Source: Persicaria tinctoria
Lineage: Eukaryota; Streptophyta; Magnoliopsida; Caryophyllales; Polygonaceae
DNA: 64,000 nt
NCBI GenBank assembly: GCA_037127255.1
Contig: JBANSL010000007.1
Coordinates: forward strand, 63,039,038 to 63,103,037
Direction: 5' to 3'
A model generated the notes under the pieces. That model was not told the DNA's origin, made no database searches, and worked only from the letters and a program-made list of their open reading frames with translations. Below are positions 11,791-20,389 of this stretch, piece after piece (positions within the stretch are counted from its first letter, which is position 1; each line of letters opens with the position of its first letter). Made by a program: the position numbers and the translations under genes.

Positions 11791-12132
11791 TCAAAAGAAA
11801 AGGAGGGCTAAGATACCAAGTATGATACCTTTGTAAGAAATACTTGAGGAGGGCGCATTTTCTGATGGAGACGGTGTCGGGGAAGCTCCATCAGCTGGCG
11901 GGGAAGCAGAGGGCGGGGGCGGGTGGTGGTGGCTGACTGGATGAAAAGAAGTGTCCGAGGAGGGCACATTTTCTGATGGAGATGATACTGGGGAAGCTCC
12001 ATCGACCGGAGGGGAAGCGGAGGGCGGGGGGTGGGATCGATGGTTACCCATTGTCCTTGATGCGTCACCGCCGCCGTAGAAGGTGGCCGCCATTGCGAGA
12101 AATCCCACCAGGAGATACCCTGGAAAAGCCAT
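11791..12132 (-). CDS. Small secreted proline/serine-rich protein, AGP-like, possibly GPI-anchored
   Basis: The 113-residue protein has the architecture of a small arabinogalactan-type peptide. It has a hydrophobic N-terminus (residues 1-20, likely signal peptide), a Pro/Ser/Ala-rich middle with SP, AP and PPP motifs expected to be hydroxylated and glycosylated, and a short hydrophobic tail (GIILGILALLFF, 102-113) after a small-residue stretch, which could direct GPI attachment. The middle is two copies of a 37-residue unit (111 bp apart in DNA), each with SASPP-x-DGASP and PSEN-x-PSS. The start codon is the first ATG after a leader (12133-12330) that recurs in inverted orientation at 26085-26216. 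It lies inside transposon-like repeat copy A. A related but altered copy is at 26822-27101. I see no family name with certainty and expression is unproven. Confidence 0.55.
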   Translation of the reverse strand: MAFPGYLLVGFLAMAATFYGGGDASRTMGNHRSHPPPSASPPVDGASPVSSPSENVPSSDTSFHPVSHHHPPPPSASPPADGASPTPSPSENAPSSSISYKGIILGILALLFF

Positions 12133-12341
12133 GGAATTTGAAGGAGAAGAAGCTTCTCAATTGAATTAAACCTGCAATGGAGATCGAAATTTGTATGCAA
12201 ACTGAGAGAGGTTGTATGCGATTTGCAAAGATCGGAGTCGCGAATCGGTGTTGTTGTCGACTCGACGAGCGGACTAGGAGGTAGAGCAACTGAGATTATG
12301 AGATAAAGATAATTCAAAGAGCCAACTGAGATTATGAGATA

Positions 12342-12548
12342 AACCTTGTTTCATCGACAATGGCGCCAAAATTTGATAGGAGGAATTTGTCTTTATTTCT
12401 ATCAAAAGTAAAACTTAAACCTACAAACTAGTATATTAAGTAAGTACTGGCAATAATTGACATGGAGCAAGAATCACTCTAGTACCAACAAATTAATCAA
12501 GGATTCAGTATGACATATGTGTGTATATATGTATATATGTATACATAC
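12342..12548 (+). repeat. PMD leader module, copy 2
   Basis: This is close to 10005-10225, from TTGTTTCATCGACAATGGCG to the TATATGTATACATA tail. It lies directly upstream of a PMD gene fragment, which supports its role as the 5' part of that element. Confidence 0.75.
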
Positions 12549-12579
12549 AAAAATAGTTGCAAAATACGGGCTCGAACCC

Positions 12580-12863
12580 GCTCTGTTGACATCCCTAATT
12601 GTAGCCTTTATTTCTGTTTTGCTTGGACGATTTGTTCTTCCTTATAGACAAAATTCTATTCGGCTTGAAACCTTTGTGATGGCATCACACATTGATCGAG
12701 GAACGCAAGTTTCTCTTGCATCTGCTATGTTGGGGCACATCTATCATGGACTAGGACAGATGGTTACCTACTCGGGTAATCTGGGGAACTCTAAACCCGA
12801 TTTCGGAATTTACTTTGTTGTTAGATGGTTAGTCGTGTATTTTCCCAATCTGTACAAATGTCC
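12580..12863 (+). pseudogene. Plant mobile domain (PMD) gene fragment, copy A
   Basis: The translation contains GRFVLPYRQNSIRLETFVM, RGTQVSL, MLGHIYHGLGQMVTY and a VVYFPNLYKC end, a central block of the PMD (aminotransferase-like, DUF1985-type) family found in plant transposons. The N-terminal half seen in the elements at 32.2 and 41.0 kb is missing. The gene is cut at 12863 by a tRNA-related insertion. It is a remnant with no expected product. Confidence 0.8.
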
Positions 12864-13030
12864 AAGATGATGCGGTAGCTCGAGCCATGTGTATACCTGT
12901 CCAAGGCCCGTGCGGAAAGTGCAATCGCACAGGACCTCAAAATTTTGGGGGCCTCATATAGATGTTGTATTGTTATACTATATATATGTATATATAAATT
13001 TCAATGAATATCAAGATGATGCGGTAGCTC
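12864..13030. mobile_element. 129-131 bp insertion flanked by an 18-bp direct repeat
   Basis: The 18 bases AAGATGATGCGGTAGCTC occur at 12864-12881 and again at 13013-13030. The interval (12882-13012) contains a CAAAATTTTG palindrome and a TATATATATGTATATATA tail. The arrangement is that of an insertion into the head of the tRNA-like sequence that follows, with a long target duplication as made by LINE-type machinery. The inserted sequence is not recognised. Confidence 0.6.
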
Positions 13031-13094
13031 AGCTGGCACTCGGATGCGCTTGTTTCGGAATGGTATGAGGTTCAAATCTCGCTCGCAGCAATTT
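13015..13094 (+). mobile_element. tRNA-derived SINE head or tRNA pseudogene
   Basis: An A box (TAGCTCAGCTGG) and a B box (GGTTCAAATCTC) of an RNA polymerase III promoter lie about 45 bp apart. A clean cloverleaf does not form, so it is not a working tRNA. A-, T- and AAATC-rich sequence follows, as in SINE tails. Confidence 0.6.
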
Positions 13095-13145
13095 TGATTT
13101 TTTAAAAAATCAAAAAAATTCAAAATTCCTTTCAATTTTTTTTTG

Positions 13146-13287
13146 AAGTAAAGCCCAATAGCCCTTTTTTAACCCATTGAAATTACCGTAGCCTAATAAG
13201 TCCATTCCGAATTTCCAAGTAAAGCCCAATAGCTCTTTTTTAACCCATTGAAATTACCGTAGCCTAAGAAGTCCATTCCAAATTTTT
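13146..13287. repeat. Two tandem 71-bp units
   Basis: Units begin at 13146 and 13217. Each contains AAGTAAAGCCCAATAG, TTTTTTAACCCATTG and ACCGTAGCCTAA. There are only a few differences. The origin is unknown. Confidence 0.9.
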
Positions 13288-15061
13288 TTTCCCTGTAAAA
13301 ATTACAGTTTCGATTTCTTTTTTTTTTTTCGTCACAAAAATTCAACACAATCCCCTCCACCTTCCTAAAAGAAAAATTCGGGAAATCAATTCAACTTATT
13401 CAATCATTGCAATGGTACCTTCAACCTCAAGGATTTTGATACGTAATCTCAAAATTTCGCTCCTGTTGGAGCTAAAAAAAACTATTAGAGTACCATTTTT
13501 AACATTCAAACTGAGCTACATTGCTTTAATTGGAGCATAGATCATATTATATAGGCGCTAGACTAGATGAAATAAAGGAGACGTGTTGATTTATAATTTT
13601 ACTTACTATTGATGTATGATTGTAATTAATTCCATGAAAGGTAAATGAATGATGATTTTTTATTGTTACTTAGCTTGCTATTGTTGAACAAAAATGCACA
13701 ATAATTGTAAAACATATTTAATTTAATTTTTAATGTTTGAGTTCGACCCATTTTGGTTAGCCTCTTGATTGAAAGTCGTATCGAGATCAAGATTTGAGGG
13801 GTTTTAGTGATTTGGGTTGCACCCTAATTTAGCAGGTTGCATATGTATCTCTTGGAATATAATCAAGCCTTACGTAGTTCACAATGTTTAGGTTTAAGCG
13901 TTAAAATTTTCTTGTAAAGACTTTCATGCATCATAGGATCATATTAGGATCCACCTTCTCGGAAGGGTAGTCCTAACATAAATCCCACTATCACGTGATG
14001 AAATTTTCACGTGAATCATCCGACTGAATTGAGCCTACCTTCTCGGAAGGGTTTCCCTATATAACTGCTACCATTTACACGGAAAATTCAATTTGTATTC
14101 AATTTGGTTGATTTTAGCCTCAAATTCATTTAAAGATGAATTTAGAGGTTGACGACTGTACCCGATAAAATTTTAATATCGAGTTACCTACGTAGCCGAT
14201 ATAAGGTGTCAAGTTTTTACGTAGTTCTAAAAGGAACCGATTCAATTTTTATTTCGGTTTGGCGGTTGAACTCGACGGGCTTTTAGCTTTATGTTGAGCT
14301 TCCTACGTACTTGGTTGAACGAGATCAAATCACCCGTAGTTCTTTTTAAAACCATTTGATTTGGGGGGAAATTTTGATTTGAGGTTTTTAATTAACTCGT
14401 TGTTTTGTACACGAGTCAATTTGAGATTAACCTATTAAAATTAATTAGCAAATAATTGACCTTTAGCTTCTGTTTTGATAAACTCAATTTTTAATCTCAC
14501 GCTAATTATATATTTTTTAAAATAATTTAATAGGTCTATGGTTGAAATTATGACAGTGACCTCGTAAAAAAAATCTAAAAATAAAACTGTCATAAAAAAA
14601 AAGTTGTCACCACTGATAAGGGTGGTGACAGAAACCCCGTAAACAAAACTCTAAAAACAAAGTTGTCACCAAAAAAATTTCATGTCACAACACATGTATC
14701 ACCAAAAGTCATTGCCCTTACCGGTCAATTGTCAATGATCAAATTAAAAAATGGGAATGAAGGGTAAAATTGTCAATTTGAGAAAATCACTTAACTCCTT
14801 GATGAAAATGGAAATGGAGTAAAAAATTGTGTCTCAAATGGATATCCACCAAATTAATCTTTTTATTAATTGGACTTTTTATCTTCTAAAAAGTTTTCAT
14901 ACTAACGCATTTCTTTAGAAATAGTATTAATCTTTTATTGTTTTTATTAGTTAGACGATTTGTCTTCAAAATGTGCATTAATACTACAAAAAAGCTAACT
15001 TTATTAGAGAGAAGAAGAAAGATATTTTAGTAGTCTATATATAAATTTCCAATTCATCACA
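13288..15061. other. AT-rich intergenic with dispersed repeats and a hairpin
   Basis: 13850-13950 resembles 8432-8545 and 23790-23910. CCTTCTCGGAAGGGT occurs twice (about 13960 and 14040) and CCTACGTA twice (about 14190 and 14305). A perfect 8-bp stem, GTCACCAC (14606-14613) with GTGGTGAC (14622-14629), lies between two related A-rich segments bounded by GTGACAG and TTGTCACC. No gene is seen. Confidence 0.5.
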
Positions 15062-15298
15062 TCTATATAATATATATAATATATAATATATAACAAGAAA
15101 AGTTGTGTGCAAGACTCGATCATTAATGTATATCCAATTTATTTTTCCAATTTATTTTCACAAAATTGTGTTCAACCGGTTTAATCAAAACTAAATTGTG
15201 TTGGGAGCAATTAATTAGAAGTTTAGTATATTTCATCAACACTAATTGTGTTGCTTTGTATTGAGCAATTAATTAAAGACGTTTAGTACTCCCTCCGA

Positions 15299-15524
15299 TC
15301 CAAAAAGATTGTCGTTTAACTTTTTTAACACGTATTTTAAGGAGCTAAAAACTATATAAAATATCAACTTTTTTTAAATTATTTTTTTACAACTTAATAT
15401 TTGTTGGTAATAAGTAGTAGATTATAAAAAATAATAATAAAAAAAGTTAATATATTATATAGTTTTTAGCTCCTTAAAATAAGTGTTAAAAAGTCAAACG
15501 ACAATCTTTTTGGATCGGAGGTAG
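15299..15524. mobile_element. Stowaway MITE, 226 bp
   Basis: The termini CTCCCTCCGATCCAAAAAGA and its reverse complement at the other end form a long near-perfect inverted repeat of more than 40 bp, with TA on both sides. There is no coding capacity. It lies inside the candidate Helitron. Confidence 0.92.
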
Positions 15525-15699
15525 TATCTTTCAAATTTATTGGGCGTTTCACACATTGGGCGGTTCACATTTTCACCTGTTTTACAAATTAGTTCACATA
15601 CGTTTCACATTTTCACCTATTTTGCATTAATGCCCGTTTCTTCCACCATAATATATAGGGTGCCCCTCTAATCTTTCATTCACAGTCACACAACTTATC

Positions 15700-16280
15700 A
15701 TACAACCCCAACGTCGACAGGTACACGTACGGTACGTAGAAGTGATGGTGCTAGCGCTTGACTCCGTCTTGTGTTAGTCAGTCATAATGGCAGAGAGCAG
15801 TTCGATGAAGAGAAGAAACCTTTGATCGAAACGACATCACCGCTAATAGCTTGCACGACTACGTTCAAAGTCGGTGGCGATACTATCAATACATCCTTGG
15901 AGGGTCCAATGGCGGCATCTTGACAGATCTGAATGCACTCCTGGCATGCGACTAATGAGAGAACGAGAGGATGAACGAATGCCAATGGAGAAGTTGTTTG
16001 AGGCAACACCTAGGCTTGGCTCTATCGGAATCATCGTCGGTCTTCTTCTTCGCAAAATGGGGAGGCAAGGAGCGAGCCTGATCTTCAACGACTGGCGACC
16101 TCGGAGAATGAGATCGAAGGGGAAATGGCTCGATCAAGGATGAGATCGGGAAGGGCAATATCTATTGAAGGAAACCATGAAAGAGATCGGGAAGAGATCG
16201 AGAAGAGAGTAGTCAAAAGTGTACATGAAGAAAAAGAGATCGGGAAGGGCAATAGCTATTGAAGGAAACCATGAAATTAA
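15700..16280. other. Unidentified segment with a direct repeat
   Basis: Several overlapping short frames occur on both strands and none is recognised. A block containing GATCGGGAAGGGCAATA, CTATTGAAGGAAACCATGAAA occurs at about 16144-16181 and 16230-16275. It may be host DNA captured by the Helitron. Confidence 0.35.
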
Positions 16281-17360
16281 GGGGTCATTGAGAGCTTGAT
16301 TTGTGGCTATTGTATGCCAATTTTATTTGAGTGGGGTTCTTGGGAATATTGATAAAAATAATATTTGCAAAATTACAACAAGTTCTTTGCCATATATGAT
16401 CGCCCGTAGATATAGTGTGTTGAAAAAGATTGACTCCCTATCCTCTTTCGTTTTCCACTGACATCTTAAAACCACTCAGAAAAAAAAAATGTCACAAAAA
16501 CAATATCATTGAGTATTGAGAGCATTTTTAACGTTAATTGTAAAATAAAAGCAACCCTGTATACCAATTTCATAAGGGTGTGTATATAGTTTAAAATTAA
16601 ATAGGGAAAGGAAGAGGAAAGAGACAAACTATTTAGTTTCCAAGCTATAGTTATGTGCCGAACATTAATTTTACAAGTTTCGGACAGTCAAAAAGAATAT
16701 TACTGTCCATGTAACACAAAAGGCCAAGGGCAGGCAGCCGACTAGGCTGTGAACCATTCGAGAGCCGTAATTTGGTCCAGTCCAAGTTGACTTTACACAA
16801 CCTTACAATTTCTAATGAGTAAAGTTGAAGTGCAAGAATCCCACACCCAACTTAATTGAAGGATTACTTCAGTAAATTATAGATGATAATTGTAGATGAC
16901 AAGACTTAGACACTAACAAATTATAGAAAACTCCAATTTGTATTGCAAGACAAAAGATCATGAGGAAAAATAATTATTTACATGATATTTACTTCTTTGA
17001 TGAAATAATTATTTAGAAGATATTTACTGCTTCTTAGATCAAATATATAATTGTATTATTTATCAATGCACAATAATTTAAATATCATACAATTTAATTA
17101 AAAAATAAACTTAGTAGTCATATATGAAGGTCATGTACAATTTAATTGAAAATAAACTTGGCCATATGTTACTTAGTGACTTAAAAGTTAAAATGATAAG
17201 TCACATAAATTTATTAAAAGTTTTTTTCTCCATTAAAACTTTAAAAATAATAATTATAATTACAAATTCAATAAAAATACACATATGACATGAGCTTTTG
17301 ATTTTCATTTTCGTTAATAAAAACCAAGGTTATGAGAGTTTAATAATTCTATTTTATTTA
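16280..17360. other. AT-rich interior of the candidate Helitron
   Basis: Nothing coding is seen. AT content rises toward the 3' terminus, and short runs of TTATTT and AATTATTT recur. Confidence 0.45.
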
Positions 17361-17487
17361 ACTATGTCCCGTGCGTATGCATGGGCATGTCCCCTAGTAT
17401 TATAAAAAACAAGGAGATAAAAAAAACTAATTAATGAGCATAAAAAGAGCTAGATTTATATTCACAAAGATATACAAATATTTTACG

Positions 17488-17605
17488 AAAATTTCGCGAG
17501 GTAACCTTGAGGTTTTGCGTATTTCGCGTGGTAAATAAGAGTTTCGTATATTTCGCCTTGTAACCCTGAGGTTTTGAATTTTTTTGCCTCGCACCCAGGA
17601 GTTTT
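17488..17605. repeat. Diverged tandem repeat, about 28-30 bp units
   Basis: Four units follow the pattern TTTCGC-x-x-GGTAACC-x-x-GAGGTTTTG, at about 17493, 17523, 17552 and 17580. They create the lysine-rich minus-strand open frames here, which are not genes. Confidence 0.7.
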
Positions 17606-18709
17606 ACTTTGTCTAATAATTGTGATTTTAAAGTTATAGCGGGTGAGTATTGTAATATTAATAAAAATTTGTGGTTTATTTTTACAAATACCAACATTGA
17701 AAACAAATCTCGTTCCAAGGATGAAGATGGAGAAGGGTTTCATAGTGGGAGGAGAAGCCGATTGTAGAGATAGGCCGAGGATCTCAGGGCGGTGGCCGGC
17801 GACGGGTGTGAGAGGGCCGGAGGCGGCGCAGGCACAGGCCATCTTCTTCTAAATAGAAGAGAGGCACGTTACAGAGGATGCCATGAGCGATTGGAGAAGT
17901 GGGGAGGGAGGCGAGAGGTGACAGTACTGGTGGCTCCAACAGTGGTGGCGACTGGTGATTCCGGTGGTTCCAAAAGTAGTGGTGGCTCCGGTGATGTGTG
18001 GCGGCGTCTCGTGGTGGTCTGAGAGCTCGAACGGCTTTGAAAAGGTAATAAATTTCTATTCAATTTCTCAAATTAGTTATATATATTGATCGGGATGAGT
18101 GAACCAGGGTATGAAATTGAGACCAATTCGTGGTTGGAAGCGTATTCCCAGGAATTTTAGGTTTAGGTTTCGAAATTTTGGGGTTTTTTCGTTTATGGTT
18201 TGTATTTGTTGTTCAATAACTACAGGGTTCTGAAACTGGGACCAATTCATGTGTTCAGTTTCTGTAATTGACATTTCGTTTGCTGGTAGGGGCATATCTA
18301 CAAGAATTGCCATGGGTGAAAAAATTGTCATTATCTGATTATGGTTTCAGTTTTCTGGATGGATGGGACAATGGCATGATGATTATCTTCCTTTGGTCTA
18401 ATAGAGGGTGTGGAAGGATCCTCTTGTGTTTATTTCTAGGTGCAGAGTTTAGAGATTGAGAAATTGAATGAATAAAAAAAAAAAGATTGAGAAATCGTTG
18501 ATATGAAAGATCCAGAGATGCTGCTTAGGGAGATTATTGTCAATACATGGTTCATAACTTCTTTTTTATTTATTTTTGCATTTGATAGTTAGATTTTCTT
18601 TTCTTTTCTATGGTGAAGTGTAGGTTCATTCTTATAAGCTTTTGGTCTATTAGTTAGATTTTCATCATTTGGAGGAGATATTGATTATCTTTAGTCATCA
18701 AATTTTGTT
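17606..18709. other. Intergenic, no gene identified
   Basis: A GC-rich block at 17740-18020 gives glycine- and arginine-rich frames without recognisable motifs. It may be an old first exon, but no start, splice site or homologue supports this. The remainder is AT-rich. Confidence 0.4.
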
Positions 18710-18779
18710 AGCCTATTAGCTCAAATGGGGGAGCAAAGTGCTCATGCACAGAGACGTGGGTTCGAATCCCATATAGGCT
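18710..18779 (+). tRNA. tRNA-like sequence (pseudo-tRNA or SINE-type)
   Basis: AGCCTAT at the start can pair with ATAGGCT at the end (7 bp). A GCTC/GAGC D stem with AAATGGGG loop follows, and a TTCGAAT T loop on a GTGGG stem is present, so A and B boxes are intact. The anticodon arm does not form a normal 5-bp stem with a 7-base loop, so it is unlikely to be a working tRNA. It faces the copy at 19735-19814. Confidence 0.5.
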
Positions 18780-18822
18780 TTGTTAAATGCATTATCTTGA
18801 ACATATTCTATCTTCCTTTTCC

Positions 18823-19592
18823 CATTGTTGAAGAGTATCAAATACGTTTATATGGCTGTAAAGGAAAACATGTGGTGCATGTAAAGGAGGCAAGTCAAAC
18901 CATTAATTAACATTCGAGTTCTAACTCCACATCTTTGGATAAATGTTTTCAGTCAGTTGCCTTGAACACGATCCTGTTAAAAAGTTGTATGCACCATTAT
19001 TGTGAAGCATGGACACCTCAGGTGGGTGCCGTTTCCTGTGTCAGAAGCTTGAAGCCTTAGTCAACTCCTGGAAACTTCTGGGTGCTTGAAAGGCCGCATG
19101 ACTCATTTATGGAGGAATCAAGCTGAAAAGAATAACATTTTTGTGTTTCATATAGAAGGAATTTATTTATTTCAGACCTGTAAGCAATATATGAGCAGAC
19201 ATTATTTTCATAGTGTAGTAATTTTAAACAGAAAGCAGTCTTCTTTCCTTATTTGAAATCTGTTCTTGATGGAAAATAATTTCAATGAAAAGGGGTCATA
19301 ATTCTGTTATTTTGTAATCTGCTGACTGTTCTTTTCATTGGATTTTTTTTTCAAGTTGAGCTAATGTGCATGACAATGACTGAACTTGAGTAAAATGGTC
19401 AATAGGTCCAAAGTTATGTTTTTGGTCTTACGTTGCTTCTAATCTGGTGCAGGTCCTATTTGCTCGATCTTCACTCAGTCATGATGATATATTTATTTTG
19501 GACACCAAGAATAAAATATTCCAATTTAATGGGTCTAACTCTAGCATTCAAGAGAGAGCTAAATCATTAGAAGTTGTTCAGTACATTACCTT
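18823..19592 (+). pseudogene. Villin (gelsolin-type actin-binding protein) fragment, two exons
   Basis: Villins bundle, cap and sever actin filaments. Exon one (about 18823-18889) reads IRLYGCKGKHVVHVKE. Exon two (19453-19592) reads [29 protein letters not shown] and [16 protein letters not shown]. The joint and order match one gelsolin repeat of plant villins of the VLN4/5 type. The intron starts with GCAAGT after GAG and ends in TGCAG, a textbook GC-AG intron. Homology stops right after VVQYI. No other gelsolin repeat or headpiece is nearby, so this is a fragment. It lies between two inverted tRNA-like sequences. Confidence 0.85.
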
Positions 19593-19734
19593 AAATAGAA
19601 TTATCAAGCACTTGGTTACCAAACTGATGCAAAATGTTATAACGTCATGTATCATAGCAGTGTCAAAAGAGTGAAAATGTAAATTAGCAAGAACTTGGTT
19701 ACTTAAAAAAAAACGTATAACCATGACATTTAAA

Positions 19735-19814
19735 AGCCTATGTGGGATTTGAACCCACATCTTTGTGTATGAGCAATTGAGCACACACCGCTCTACCATT
19801 TGAGCTAATAGGCT
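19735..19814 (-). tRNA. tRNA-like sequence, inverted partner of 18710-18779
   Basis: On the minus strand AGCCTAT/ATAGGCT form a 7-bp acceptor stem, GCTC/GAGC a D stem and GTGGG/CCCAC a perfect T stem with TTCAAAT loop. The anticodon region GTGTG...TACAC encloses 14 bases, in which GCTCA occurs twice, so either an intron-like insertion or a short duplication is present. It is probably a pseudo-tRNA or SINE head. Confidence 0.5.
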
Positions 19815-20380
19815 TGAAAATTATTAGATATAGGAAACATAAACATTTACACACAATGCAAGATGTATATAAGAGGATTCAGATCGAGCATACTTCAGTG
19901 CTCAGCTGAATTGTATCTTGCCTTCAGCTGTTAAAAATTCAGACGGATATCAGAGCTTCCTTACCGCTTAGTTTCACTTGTATATTGATGTTTGTATCGT
20001 AATTTTAGTTTTCACATGAGCGTGCCTCTATATATAATTAACGCACGTGAACCAAACAAATTTAAGAAACTAAAGAAATACACTTGAAAAAATGAAACCA
20101 AAAAAAAGATGTGGTCACTGAAACTTTCAAGTTTACAGTTCTACTTGCTAAATATTTCCAAGGAATTCCTACACATCACACATTCAAACTAAATGCTTCA
20201 AAGGATAGAAAAAATGAAAGATAAAATGATGGCATAATCAATGTTATGTATTAACTGGACTTGCAAGGTGGATTATACATAAACAAGAAGCTTTCATTTG
20301 ACCTCATAAAAGAGTTGTGCATGTATGTGCCTGAACTTCTCTTTTCAGACTTGATGCAATCTCTATCAAGGAAGGAGCGT
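19815..20380. other. Intergenic, no gene seen
   Basis: AT-rich DNA between the tRNA-like sequence and the RPN2 exons. No recognisable coding, repeat or RNA feature is seen. Confidence 0.45.
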
Positions 20381-20389
20381 GCCGACATG

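Larger units (their letters stand above)
15062..17397 (+). mobile_element. Probable non-autonomous Helitron
   Basis: The 3' end is well formed. CCCGTGC (17368-17374) pairs with GCATGGG (17379-17385) around a GTAT loop, then eight bases and CTAG (17394-17397), followed by T in the flank. This is the Helitron terminus pattern. The 5' end is less certain. The best candidate is TCTATATAATATATATAATA at 15062, preceded by A. No Rep/helicase is encoded. The interval holds a Stowaway MITE (15299-15524), an unidentified GC-richer segment (15700-16300) and a direct repeat. Confidence 0.6.

Noticed and set aside
15782..16158. Overlapping frames of 68-89 codons on both strands
   Set aside because: No recognised motif, and mutual overlap on both strands points to chance open frames in a GC-richer stretch.
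17431..17842. Minus-strand frames of 95 and 119 codons
   Set aside because: They are produced by a tandem repeat of TTTCGC...GGTAACC units, and the sequence context is non-coding.
18710..18779. Functional tRNA gene
   Set aside because: Acceptor, D and T arms form, but no normal anticodon stem-loop can be drawn.
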